Origin: Zizania palustris | Lineage: Eukaryota > Streptophyta > Magnoliopsida > Poales > Poaceae | Length of the DNA stretch: 64,000 nt | Assembly (NCBI GenBank): GCA_019279435.1 | Contig: JAAALK010000286.1 | Coordinates: 26,865,931-26,929,930, forward strand | Reading direction: 5' to 3' | In this document: positions 11,271 to 20,704 of the stretch, in pieces | Position numbering within the stretch: position 1 is the stretch's first letter | How the letters are laid out: each line of letters opens with the position of its first letter | The notes under the pieces: model-generated | Database searches by the model: none | Seen by the model: only the letters and a program-made list of their open reading frames with translations | Told to the model about the DNA's origin: nothing | Translations under genes and position numbers: made by a program

Positions 11271-12803
11271 TTAAGTCACCTCACCGGAGTCAGCAGCTGG
11301 CACCTCTGGACTCGACTGAGGGGGCTCGATTGAAGTGGAAGAAGTGATCAGAGGTCCGTCCTCATCATCAGTCGAAGTCACAGAAGGTGTGGGCTTTGCG
11401 GGGGATGCATAAGGCCCACCCTCAACAGCAGCTGGAGTATCCTCATCTTCCTCGAAGATGGACTCTCCGAGCTCATCATCACCAGAAAGCTCAAAAGAAG
11501 GAGTCAAAGAAGGCAAGGACTCATCAAATGAAACTTCACACGTCTCGACAAGCAGCTGGGATTCGAGGTTCCAAACACGGAAGCCTCGAGAATGCAATGC
11601 ATAACCAAGAAAAACACCATCCCAGCAACGAGACTCAAATTTGTCCAAATGCCCTCCCTTCTTGAGCACAAAGCACTTGCAGCCAAATGCTCGCAAGTGG
11701 CTCAGCTTGGGCTGTCTGCCAAACCGCAACTCATATGATGTCTTACCAAGGTAAGCTCTAAGAAAAATGCGGTTGGCCAGATAGCAAGCCGTGTTCATGG
11801 CTTCAGCCCAAAAACGCCTAGGAGTCCTATGCTCATCGAGCATCGTCCTGGCCATCTCGACTAGCGTGCGGTTCTTTCGTTCCACAACGCCGTTCTGTGG
11901 GGGAGTGTGAGGAGAAGAAAACTGATGGTCCAGACCCAGATCACCACAGAAGCTGACGAACTGAGAGTTCTTGAACTCAGAGCCGTTGTCGGAGCGAATT
12001 GCTCGCATCCGACCATTGTTCTCATTCTTCAGCTTCAAAATCAGGTCATGGACAAATTGAAAAGTTTCATCCTTAGACTCCAAAAAGAAAACCCACGAGA
12101 ATCGAGAAAAGTCGTCAACAATCACAAGTGCATACCACTTCCCACCGACTGAGCGTACCCGAGCAGGACCTACAGTGTCCAAATGTAAAAGCTCGCCTGG
12201 ATACGAAGTCATCACCTGAGTCACAGGTGAGTGAGAAGCGGCAACCATTTTCCCATGACGACAGGGATGACAAACCAGATCCTTCTCCATCTTAAGCTTG
12301 GGCAATCCTCGGATGAGGTCCATAGAGCTTAACCTGACTAGCAGATCAAAACTCAAGTGACCTAACCTCCTATGCCACTTCCAGAGCTCAGAAGAAGATC
12401 CAGCAATCAAACAGCGAGAAGGGCCAAAAGAACTAGAGAAGTCAATTCGAAAAACTTTACCAAAGGGTAAAATCTGACAAACCAAAGACCCTCTAGAATC
12501 AACCACAGAAGAATTGCCCTTCTTAAAACGCACTTCCAAACCATCCTCAAGAAGTTGCGAAACAGAGATTAAATTAAAGTTCAGATTTTTAACCAAAGCA
12601 ACATTCTTTAAAGAGAAATGATCTGAAATGCTGATTGAGCCTATGCCACTTACTTTCCCTTGACCGCTGTTCCCGAACGTGATGTATTCTTTGGAGCTCG
12701 GGGGAGTGAGACTGGAGAACCATCTGCGATGTCCCGTCATGTGGCGAGAGCATCCTGAGTCCATGATCCAAACATCCTCCAGTCCCCGGTCCTGCACAAT
12801 CAA
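11271..12803 (-). pseudogene. PR-INT: Ty1-1 pol: protease and integrase
   Basis: This open frame of 510 residues starts with VWIMDSGCSRHMTG, the copia aspartic protease motif. The GAG-pre-integrase zinc domain follows (WHRRLGHLSFD and CHPCRHGK). The integrase core has LLHLDTVGP, AIRSDNGSEFKNS and PPQNGVVERKNRTLVEMAR, supplying D-D-E. After it comes the GKTSYELRFGRQPKLSHLRAFGCKCF region, then an acidic, Ser/Pro-rich linker. The ORF closes at a TAA (11271-11273); the frame continues unchanged into RT, so this is a single point lesion. The pol frame is -1 relative to gag and overlaps its stop codon (12800-12802). Ty1-4 and Ty1-5 show the same gag end. Confidence 0.92.
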
Positions 12804-15550
12804 TGTCTGTAAGTGGGAGCAAATGGTCCGGCACCAGGTTTAGCAAAGGAGCTAAACCAGTGTCGAGCCATCTGCTCAAAAGATGGAAAGCGAAAACCAT
12901 CAAAAGAGTTTGGACCAAAACGCGGCTCAAAGCGCGGTCCTCGGTTTTGCCTAACCCTACGGCCACGAGGTCCAGAACCGTAGCCAACTCGGTCTGGAAC
13001 TCTGCCGGAACGAACACCCCCGCCTGGAGCACGAGCACGAAAACCGTCTCCTCTACCACCACCTACACGACGCGGCCTGGCCTCCAGCCTCTCCCCGCGC
13101 CGAGGAACACGCAGTCTACCACCCTGCTGGTAGAACTGCCTCTGATCACTACGAGCCCTCTCTGCTCTCTCAACCCGCTTCCTCCTGAAGCAAAACTCCG
13201 CAAGATGCCCGTCTCTCTGACAATACTCACAATGATAGGTAGGCTTCTTGGGATGTGGTTGAGGCTTGGGGTTCTTGGGCTTGGTAGTGTTAGGTGTGGT
13301 CTTCTTGGGCTGAGAGGTTCCAGTAAGAGAGTCAAGAGAAGTGTGGAGTTTTTTGGGCTTTGGAACCCAGATAGGTGTTTTGGGTGGAGCTTTAGGTGGT
13401 TCATGGATCACTCCATCCGTGGGCTGACAAGCCTGGGAAGACTCAGTGGAGTGATTCTTGGGATACCTCTGCTCTGGAGTCATTTTACTCCACTCCACTG
13501 CCCGGCTGATGGCACTCTCAAAGTCAGCCTTGGTGTAGGTGTAACCTACCCCAAACCCATCCTGCCTTTTGAACTGCTGGATCATCATGCCAAGCTGTGG
13601 CTCTCTGGCACTGATCCAACTCAGGATAGAACGGAGGTAAAAGTTCTCATTCTGAGAATCTGCTAGCTCCTCTCTCAAAGAAGCTAGAACCTCCACCTGA
13701 GACAAGCAGGTCTCACACTCACTCTCTACTTGGACAGACTTTCCGGCTTTTAGCTTAATCACCTCCATTCTAAGAGACAGGCAGTTCTCACAAACAGTGG
13801 GTGGAACTGACAGTGTCTGAAGCTCTAGCCTAGTCTGGGCAAGCTCAGCTCTCAACCTCACTAAATCACCCAAATGCTCATTGCCCTTGGATTTTAGCTC
13901 AGCTAAGGCAGCTAGATGAGATGGGCAATCAACACAGGGTGTGACGACAGTGGCTTGAGCATCTTTCAGCTCCTGCTGAGCGCTTTCAAGCTCAGTGGCC
14001 AAAGCGTCCCTCTCATCAACCCTTTCTGTGTACCTGGACTTCAGAGTCGATAGGTCACACAGAAGCACCTCACACTTCGGGCACTCACTGCTATCACCCA
14101 AGCAAGGGGAAGAAGATAGACTCTCAATTCTACCGCTGGCCACGGCAAGCTCACTCTCTAACTGGTCTATCCTTTTCTTAGCCCCCCTAAGCAGTTTCTC
14201 CCGATACTTCAACTCCTGACGATTGCTCTCAAGTAAATCAACGATTTCACGCTCATATGATGATACCTTGTTATCGTCGTCGTCGGAGTCGTCGGAGGAG
14301 CTCTTTTCTTCTCTATCCCCAAGAGCCATGGAACAGAAGCTCTTGCGGGATCTTTGGCACTGGTGTGAGCGGCTCTTCGGCTTGTCTCCGAAGGCCATGA
14401 AGCAGAGGCCCGCCGGATCATCCTTGTCCTTCCCCTTCTTGATGGATATCTCCTCATCGCTTGAGCTCGATGAAGAGGAAGAAGACGTGGATCTCTTGGA
14501 GTAGCTCTTCTCCATCTCGGCGAAGAAGGCCTTGTCGCGCTTCTTGTTCTCTCGCCGGTAGTCCTTCAGGGCCTTCTTGAAGAACCGGGTCTTCGGCTTG
14601 CCCTTGTTGAAGGAGGGGCTCTCATGCTTGCCGGAGTCGTGAAAGCTGCTGCCGGCGCCCTTCTTGTATCCACTGCGCTTGGGGCAGTCGGCGATGAAGT
14701 GTCCTGGATCACCACATTCAAAGCATCCGGATTTTGTGCCGTGTCTTTTGAACATTCTCTTATCATAGACACGACGCATCCGGTTGTTAAAGAGACACAA
14801 ATCATCATCTCCCAACAACTCAAGCTGGTCCTCAGTGATAGACATCAAAGCGAACCCGACACAGCTCACAGCAGAAGGGTCAACAGAAGGTGTAGCAAGG
14901 GCCAGGGATTTTGATCCAGAACCAGTGAGATTTGATCTCAACCGGATATCTACCTCAGTGGCCTTCAGCTTGCTAAACAACTCAGAAATGGTCAAGGTAT
15001 CGTAAGAAGTACTCTCAACGATTGATGATACCTTGATCTCCCAGATCTTTGGGTCCAAGGTATGAAGAACCTTGAGCGCCTGCTCGTGATCTGAGACTAA
15101 CTGAGCACCCTCAGCCTTGTTGTCCCGAAGCTTGTTAATGATCGACTGAAAGCGACCAAACAAAGCCTCAACAGATTCACCCGGCTTCTGTGTGAAATTC
15201 TCATATTCACGCCGGTAGGTCTGATAGAGCCGAGCCTTGACCTGTGCTGTTCCATCATGGTGTGCCTTGAGGGTAGCCCAGATCTCTCTCGTAGTGGAGA
15301 GATGACTCACACGCTCAAACTCAGTGGGACCTAAACCAGAAAACAAAATGTTCACAACCTTACTGTTGCTCAGATGCTGAGCAATGATACCAGCAGTACC
15401 TTGCTCAGTTACTGTCAAAATGACAAATGTGGTGTGAACGCAAATATCCCATATGTCCGAACCCTGGCTCATGAGATAGGCTCGCATGCGAGTCTTCCAA
15501 TAATTATAGCCATAGGCTTCCAAGGACGGGACCTTGCCAGGAGACGTCAT
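12800..15550 (-). CDS. gag: Ty1-1 gag polyprotein, intact ORF
   Basis: The ATG at 15550 opens a frame of about 916 residues; an in-frame GTG lies two codons upstream. The N-terminus (SLEAYGYNYWKTRMRAYLM) and the region up to GESVEALFGRFQSIINKL match copia gag (UBN2-like). A CCHC knuckle CFECGDPGHFIADCPK lies near residue 280. A Ser-rich acidic stretch and a long predicted coiled coil follow (about residues 410-620), dotted with CxxC pairs (CPKC, CVDC, CENC, CETC). A second knuckle CEYCQRDGHLAEFC and an Arg/Gly-rich tail end the protein. The size fits Sirevirus gag, which is longer than in other copia elements. It would form the particle and bind RNA. It is the only large intact ORF in the window. 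Confidence 0.9.
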   Translation of the reverse strand: MTSPGKVPSLEAYGYNYWKTRMRAYLMSQGSDIWDICVHTTFVILTVTEQGTAGIIAQHLSNSKVVNILFSGLGPTEFERVSHLSTTREIWATLKAHHDGTAQVKARLYQTYRREYENFTQKPGESVEALFGRFQSIINKLRDNKAEGAQLVSDHEQALKVLHTLDPKIWEIKVSSIVESTSYDTLTISELFSKLKATEVDIRLRSNLTGSGSKSLALATPSVDPSAVSCVGFALMSITEDQLELLGDDDLCLFNNRMRRVYDKRMFKRHGTKSGCFECGDPGHFIADCPKRSGYKKGAGSSFHDSGKHESPSFNKGKPKTRFFKKALKDYRRENKKRDKAFFAEMEKSYSKRSTSSSSSSSSSDEEISIKKGKDKDDPAGLCFMAFGDKPKSRSHQCQRSRKSFCSMALGDREEKSSSDDSDDDDNKVSSYEREIVDLLESNRQELKYREKLLRGAKKRIDQLESELAVASGRIESLSSSPCLGDSSECPKCEVLLCDLSTLKSRYTERVDERDALATELESAQQELKDAQATVVTPCVDCPSHLAALAELKSKGNEHLGDLVRLRAELAQTRLELQTLSVPPTVCENCLSLRMEVIKLKAGKSVQVESECETCLSQVEVLASLREELADSQNENFYLRSILSWISAREPQLGMMIQQFKRQDGFGVGYTYTKADFESAISRAVEWSKMTPEQRYPKNHSTESSQACQPTDGVIHEPPKAPPKTPIWVPKPKKLHTSLDSLTGTSQPKKTTPNTTKPKNPKPQPHPKKPTYHCEYCQRDGHLAEFCFRRKRVERAERARSDQRQFYQQGGRLRVPRRGERLEARPRRVGGGRGDGFRARAPGGGVRSGRVPDRVGYGSGPRGRRVRQNRGPRFEPRFGPNSFDGFRFPSFEQMARHWFSSFAKPGAGPFAPTYRH

Positions 15551-15601
15551 AGTCACTACTGGGGTTTAGAACCGGTTAAGGTATGGAAAAACCCTAACCT
15601 T

Positions 15602-15613
15602 GCTCTGGTACCA
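15602..15613 (-). other. Ty1-1 primer binding site
   Basis: On the minus strand it reads TGGTACCAGAGC, two bases inside the 5' LTR end. The tRNA-iMet-complementary form is TGGTATCAGAGC, seen in Ty1-2, Ty1-4 and Ty1-5, so this copy has one substitution. Confidence 0.85.
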
Positions 15614-15615
15614 CT

Positions 15616-17605
15616 TGTAGGACCGAAAGTAGCGACCAGAGGGGGGGTGAATGGGCGCCTTAAAAATTCTTTCGAATCAATGGCCTGTTCCCAATACCCA
15701 ACGCACCTCAAAAATACTACGCAGCAGAAAATAAACAAAAGGCCTAAGTCTAAAGGTTTCTAACCTAGAAGCAACTGATGATAAACAGTGTAAATTTAAA
15801 GTAGTGCAACTAGGCAGATGAACAAGTTGAAACAGGCCTAAACTTCTCAAAGAAATGATCTAAGAATGTATAAGATGAAAAGCGAAGTTACTGTCCAAAG
15901 TTGTCTCCTGTTCGGAACTTGGCGAAGCCCCCTTCGCACGTCGAGGTCTGCTTCGGAGGTTGGTGTCGGAGTCTGTCCGAAACGCCGAAAGTATCGCTGT
16001 CTAGCCTAGTTCGAAGTGGAAAGGAGCGAAGTGTACTTCGGAGCGAAGTAAAACAGTGCCGGAGCTTGGTTCGAAGTATGCACTTCGAAGCCAAGGCTTC
16101 GAACATAGCTTCGAATCACGAGCTTCGGAGCGAAGTACAATAGTGCCGGAGCCTGCTACGAAGTATGCACTTCGAAGACAAAACTTCGAACACACTTTGA
16201 ACCGAAAGCTTCGAAGCAAAACCTTCGAACACAAAACTTCGAACACAACACACAAACAGACAACCTTCGAACAAAGAAGCGAAGTCTGTCACGTGACAGA
16301 AAATCAAGTCCGAAGCATACTCTCTATCTTCTAACAGGGAAAGCTTCCGAAGGAGAATCGAAGGCTGACACGCCACAAAGAAATCCAAGCGAAGTCTATC
16401 AGAAAAGACAAACTTCGAACCTAACTTCGAAGCCTAACGAAGTGTGCACTTCGAACAGATAGATTCGGAGTATGCTTGTTCGAAGTATGCGATACTGTCC
16501 AAACAGGAAGATCTTCGAAGTTAGCAACTCAGACCCAAAAACCGAAGTTCGCAGATTGGACGACAGCTTTGACAATGTTAGATCGAAGCCTGCCTCACGG
16601 AGCTGAGAAGCTTCGAACAGAGAAAAATGACTTCGCAGAAACAGTCAGAAAGGCATTTACTCCATACTGCTTCGATCAAAAAGGCAGTACAGTAGAAGGT
16701 AAAAAGCTGGCTGCAAGTACTGTAGCTACAGTAGCAGTACTACTTGCAACAGCAAGAACTAGTACTCAGTTCGTGAAGAACAGAAGCAACAGAAGAAGCT
16801 TCTCTTCAAGAAATAAATTCACCAGCTCGTAGCTGAAGCAATAACTCTCCAAACCGAACAAAAAGGCAACCAATAAATTCACCAGGGACCAAGGATTAAA
16901 TGCATCCAAGAGATTAGAGCCAAAATAACTCACGATCAGAGAGGGGCAAGTCCTGGCGGCGCACACAGGAGAGAGAAACGGGAGACAAAGTGACCCAAAG
17001 GGTGGATTTGATTTCAGCACAAAAGGGTAGTCCAAACCCTAGGGATTGGGGTGCTATTTATAGGCAGCCCAACACTAGGAATATTCTACCAGCCCCTTAG
17101 GGTTTTTTACAGACTCAAAAATAAAGGAAAAGACTCTACTGCCCTTAGGAATTTTTACAGATACAACTGACTGACTGTGGGCCTAGAGAACAGATGACAT
17201 ATCCGGAAGCTACTCTTCTGGACAGTCGAATACAAAATCAACGGTTGTCAGTTTTACGCTGAAACTGACAAAGCCTCCACCAACTTTGCACCAGGTACCC
17301 GGATTGGGCCGGCCCGACTCCGCAGCTCTCTCAGCCCGGCAATCGCTCACCGCCCGTGTACCTGAGTCAGTCCTGGTCAACAGCCCAGTGGGTCTTCTAC
17401 TGCTTCTGACCCATGCACCCGGATTGGGCCAGCCCGACTTCGCAGCCTCCTCTGCCCGACAGTCGCTCGCTGCCCGTGTACCTGAGTCACACGCGACCCA
17501 TGAAACAGCAGATCTCTTCTCTTCTTCAGTCCTCTTTGACTATCGTTGACAATGACTCATCACTTCTGGAGCCATGAGGCCCACGCTATTCAGCATGGCT
17601 CCTCA
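15616..17605 (-). repeat. Ty1-1 5' LTR
   Basis: It is the same 1990-bp sequence as 6290-8279, adjacent to the primer site and hence the 5' LTR. With the TATA box at 17055-17062 the predicted U3 is about 550 bp and the transcribed R-U5 leader about 1.4 kb. The leader contains the TTCGAA-rich region at about 15885-16700. Confidence 0.92.
17055..17062 (-). promoter_or_regulatory. TATA box of the Ty1-1 5' LTR
   Basis: TATAAATA on the minus strand, preceded by GGCTGCC. The same context recurs in the 3' LTR (7728-7735), the solo LTR (57198-57205) and Ty1-2 (33562-33569). Confidence 0.7.
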
Positions 17606-17610
17606 CTCGG
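17606..17610. repeat. Target site duplication of Ty1-1, right
   Basis: CTCGG, identical to 6285-6289. Confidence 0.9.
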
Positions 17611-17752
17611 CTATTAGAGCGACCTTGGGGATATCAGCTGACTTTGCAACGGCTATAAAATTGACCGTTACAGTGCGCCAGCTCACTTCAACTTCGCTTG
17701 AGGCCCACCTGTCAGCGGCTTCGGCATGGTAACTGTCGGGATTTTTACCGCC

Positions 17753-17762
17753 TATAAATATG
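17753..17762 (+). promoter_or_regulatory. Candidate promoter (TATA) of the antisense gene aORF-2
   Basis: CCTATAAATATGG lies about 155 bases before the ATG of aORF-2, on the strand opposite to Ty3-2 transcription. A second, weaker TATA-like site (CTATAAAATT) lies near 17652. The position suits a dedicated antisense promoter in the Ty3-2 interior. This is inferred from sequence only. Confidence 0.5.
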
Positions 17763-17906
17763 GGTTTACCGCACACGGCTTTGACACACCTTTCATTTGC
17801 TTCCGTTCTCAGCGCCTCGCATCCTTCGCTCTCTTCTCTTCATCTCTAGCTTCGCACGGATCCCACTTTGCAAGCCTTAGCGTCCTTCACGCCAAAGCTC
17901 CACAAA

Positions 17907-18812
17907 ATGCCGAAGAAAGTTTTTTCGAAGAAGGCTTTGGCCTTAGGTTCGAGCTCGAGCTCTACCCAAGCGTAGGCAACGGCTGCAGCGGTGGTGAAGC
18001 CTGCAGTGAGGCGGTTGGGGCCGAGGGATCTTCGATCGCCATCAGACAAGTTTGAGCAAACCTTGCAGATGAGGGCTTCGATCTCGACGGAGGAGTCTAT
18101 CCGAAGGGCCTGCGTGCGGAAGATATCATGGAAGATCTAGCTTTGTGTGCCGGAGAAGTTGGAGGCCATACCAAGGCCTCGGGCTGATGAAGTAGTACTC
18201 TTCGAGACTTTCTTTGAAGCCGACCTCGGATTGACAGCGGTGGGGATGCTGAGCGAAGTCTTGAAGGCCTACAACCTCGAGCTTCCTCAACTGTCGCCCA
18301 ACGCCGTGGCGAGGCTAGCAGTTTTTGAATGGGCTATGAGGGCCGAAGGCTACAAGGGGCGCGCCGATGTCTTCGTAGCTCTTCATGACGCCAACTACCA
18401 GCCGAAGCTGAGAGAAGGAACAGACCGCGTCAAGAGGGCCTTGGCATTTGGTAGTGCCAATTTTCAGCTTCAGAGGGAGTACCAGGACGCCTTCCCAATG
18501 AGGGCCGCCAACAGCAAGTGGTACTCGAGGTGGGACCAAGAGTGGTTCTACGCCTCAGTTGGCGCGAACTCTGCCCTTTGGAGTACCAATGCGCTCATCT
18601 CTTACCGACGCGAAGGCATGATGAAGACAAGCCCCGACACCCTTCTCTCGAGGATCCTGCTCCTGCGGAAGGTGGCTTCGAAGATGAGCATGAGGGACCT
18701 CGTGGAGGAGTTCATCACCTTTCATTTAGCCCCCTTGCGCGCTCTTGGCCGAAGGGCCTCTTTCAACCTTCGAGCCCAGGGGGCCTAAACGAGGTGGCGA
18801 CAGAATGCCTTG
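17907..18812 (+). pseudogene. aORF-2 exon 1: antisense gene with PF04195-like domain, broken
   Basis: The ATG at 17907 starts MPKKVFSKKALALGSSSSS. In-frame TAG codons at 17973-17975 and 18138-18140 break it. From 18147 the frame is open and reads VLFETFFEADLGLTAVGML, then YNLELPQLSPNAVARLAVFE, then WFYASVGANSALW and KMSMRDLVEEFITF. The pattern GL...L..Y...L..L.PNA...L..F is that of the 'putative gypsy type transposon' domain (PF04195, Transposase_28), known from extra antisense ORFs of Tat elements. A one-base gain near 18780 shifts the frame to GLNEVATECLG before the donor G|GTAAGA. The homologue in Ty3-1 shares WFY and MSMRDL. Its function is unknown; it is not a real transposase by any catalytic motif I can see. 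Confidence 0.7.
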
Positions 18813-18884
18813 GTAAGACTTCGAAGCCTTTTCACATTCATACTTCGCAAAATAACTTTGCCCTTACTTGGAATCTTGATGAAG
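18813..18884 (+). other. aORF-2 intron 1
   Basis: It begins GTAAGA and ends AG, 72 bp, phase 1. Removing it joins the exons in frame (codon G|CC). The homologous intron of aORF-1 is 27422-27505, also phase 1. In both copies 22 codons separate the splice acceptor from a shared GAP motif. Confidence 0.6.
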
Positions 18885-19357
18885 CCGCTCTTGAAGTGAG
18901 GACTCCGGAGGAGGCCATCATGGCGACGGAGCGTGTTGTCGGAGCCCCGACACCTGAGGAGCAGGCTCAATGGCTCGCTCTGGTGGGGACTTGGGAGCAC
19001 TGGAACAGAGTGTGGACCTTTCTCGGCATCAAAGGGGTCCAGGCTCTACCAGACTTCTCCAACCTTGTACCCTCGGTTTCCGGCTCCAAGAGGAAGAGGG
19101 TGGACGACGACGAACCCAAAGCTTCGAGGGCTCGGCTGGAGGTCCCAACGACCGAAGCCTCTACTGCATAGGAGGAAACGATCGTGAACCCTGGAACCGG
19201 AGCGAAGCCAGCAGGGGCTCCGGCAGCAACTACCGAGGTGGTGGTGAGGGCTCGACGGCGACGACTTTGGAAGTGGAGGTTGAGGCGCTAGCTACGCAAC
19301 AAAGGGATTGGGAAGCACACATCGACCCCTCGACCTTCGAAGAAATCTCCAACGAAG
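18885..19357 (+). pseudogene. aORF-2 exon 2
   Basis: The exon reads ALEVRTPEEAIMATERVVGAP, then EEQAQWLALVGTWEHWNRVW, then a basic stretch SGSKRKRVDDDEPKASRAR that could act as a nuclear localisation signal. A TAG at 19169-19171 and a change of frame follow. The later part in frame 1 (TTLEVEVEALATQQRDWEAH) leads to the donor after ISNEG. aORF-1 has ASEKILGAPTLAEKEWMVK and NRVWSVLGVDA at the matching place. Confidence 0.6.
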
Positions 19358-19418
19358 GTAAACACTTTAAACATACTTCTCTTTTCATACGTGGATATTG
19401 ACTTGAACTTTTTTGCAG
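19358..19418 (+). other. aORF-2 intron 2
   Basis: It starts GTAAAC after GAAG and ends with a T-rich run and TTTTTTGCAG; 61 bp, phase 1. Splicing rebuilds a GAA codon and keeps the frame, while read-through meets a stop at about 19400. The counterpart in aORF-1 is 26663-26743, with the same donor context GAAG|GTAA and the same phase. Confidence 0.7.
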
Positions 19419-19810
19419 AAGACGATGCCGGTGCGAGGTCAACCGCACCGAAGAAGGCGAAGGCCTCCGGTAGCAGCAGCAGTTCGGAGTCCGACAACTC
19501 CTCATCTAAAGAAGACAGAGGCAACAGTCATGACTAAGGGGACCATCGAGACGACGAGCACGTCAAGGTGGCACACCGGAGCCTGGCTCCGCTGGAGCCT
19601 GCACCGGAGGTTGAGGTAGAGGAGATAGTCCGGCCCCTGCAGGAGAAGGGGGCCGTGACGGAGGTGGCCATCCATGATTTTCATGAAGGTTGTGAGGCTG
19701 TAGAGGCAGGGGACTTGGTGGCTCAACTCAGCCACTTGAGCCCCTTCGACCTCTTTACAAATGCAAACGAAGCCCTCGTCCAGCTGAGCGAAGTCCTATA
19801 CAGCCTTCGA
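19419..19810 (+). pseudogene. aORF-2 exon 3
   Basis: It encodes KKAKASGSSSSSESDNSSSK, a low-complexity Ser/acidic stretch, then a TAA at 19535-19537. The frame resumes with acidic sequence and LVAQLSHLSPFDLFTNANEA. aORF-1 exon 3 is also acidic and low in complexity and ends with ETDLVAILGEAEWSELDAAL. Confidence 0.6.
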
Positions 19811-19859
19811 GTCATGTTTGCTCTTAATCAACACTTATGATTTTCTTGAATTCTTTCAG
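19811..19859 (+). other. aORF-2 intron 3 (tentative donor)
   Basis: The acceptor is clear (GAATTCTTTCAG, then GCC). The best-placed donor is GTCATG at 19811, giving 49 bp and phase 0, which keeps the frame but is short for a plant intron. The aORF-1 intron at this place is 85 bp (26138-26222), also after a complete codon. Confidence 0.45.
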
Positions 19860-20599
19860 GCCTTCGCACTGAACGCCGCAGCAGCAACCTCTGCGGACTG
19901 GCAGATGAGGCGCTTGGCAGAGGAGAGGGATGCCCTTCGACGCGAAGTCTCTATGAAAGACGAGAAGCGAAGGCGGGCCGAAGCCTCAGTGGAGACGGCG
20001 AGGGACGAGGCCGACAAGGTGAGAGAAGTCTTGGCCTCGGAGACCGACAAGCTCCGAGCAGAGCTTCGAGCTTCGGAGGATGCCAGAGCTCAGTTGGCGG
20101 AGGAGAACTCAAAGCTTTGCCAAGCCGGCCACTGCCTTCAAGACTTCGTCATTCATAACGTCGACAAAGCCACTTTGAGCTTGATCGAGGTCCTCGAACA
20201 AATAGGGACTGAGTGCCAGGCTCCAGACTTGGCCTTCGGGACCCAATCGGAGAGCGCATCGATTTCTTGAAGATGGTGGCTGCGACGGTGGAGCAATCCC
20301 TGAAGGGCTTCGCCTTGATGGCCGGCCGAGTGGTCGGTCAAGGAGTGCTGCAAATGCTTCACGACTCGGGGTGCAACCACCTCGAAGCAGCAACCTCAGT
20401 GACTCCGGTGGCCTTCGGAGGCCAGCACCTAGTGACGCCTCCGCCAGGCATCCGCGGAGCCTGGAGTCAACTTCAAGAGCCTTGGAAGGCCCAAGGCTGC
20501 GAAGCAGTCCTTGAACTTCAGAAGGCCACCCGCCTTCGCTGAGCCAAGGCACAAGACTCGCCAGCTCAGCCTTCGACGTCAGCACCTCCGCCTCCGAAG
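19860..20599 (+). pseudogene. aORF-2 exon 4: coiled coil
   Basis: The exon begins AFALNAAAATSADWQMRRL and forms a long heptad-rich helix (EERDALRREVSMKDEKRRRA and LRASEDARAQLAEENSKL). A frame change near 20215-20270 leads into FLKMVAATVEQSLKGFALMA, GQGVLQMLHDSG and then VTPPPGIRGAWSQLQEPWKA. A TGA lies at 20540-20542. aORF-1 matches with a coiled coil and with KMIQATAKTMNTVGIRYGEI and LLTPSTDVAAAWEAFQSSW. A coiled-coil C-terminal half suggests oligomerisation; nothing more can be said. Confidence 0.65.
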
Positions 20600-20704
20600 G
20601 TGTAGACCTCCTTAGGATCCTTGTAATTCTTAGTTGTAGGCTTGTAAAAACTTATCAGTTTATTAATATAAATGCGAGGGTACTTTATACCTGCCCAGGC
20701 TCAG
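20600..20704 (+). other. aORF-2 intron 4
   Basis: It starts GTGTAG after CCGAAG and ends GGCTCAG; 105 bp, T-rich, phase 0. In aORF-1 the matching stretch is 25229-25338 (110 bp, GTAAGC to TTTTTAG). In both copies the next exon starts CCTTT and soon reads DLEVLE. Confidence 0.5.

Larger units (their letters stand above)
6290..17605 (-). mobile_element. Ty1-1: Sirevirus-like Ty1/copia retrotransposon, nearly intact
   Basis: The element is 11,316 bp with two 1990-bp LTRs, a tRNA-iMet-type primer site, a polypurine tract, a full-length gag ORF of about 916 residues and a complete set of pol domains in copia order (protease, integrase, RT, RNase H). The large gag, the roughly 1.3-kb non-coding tail after pol and repeated polypurine tracts are Sirevirus (SIRE/Maximus) traits. 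Only two stops and one frameshift were found, all in pol. The LTRs differ at about fifteen places by eye, so this is probably the youngest insertion in the left part. No envelope-like ORF follows pol. Confidence 0.92.

Noticed and set aside
12803..13666. Plus-strand ORF of 287 codons opposite Ty1-1 gag
   Set aside because: It is a shadow of the Gly/Arg- and Pro-rich gag coding strand. The homologous stretches in Ty1-2 and Ty1-4 do not keep it open.
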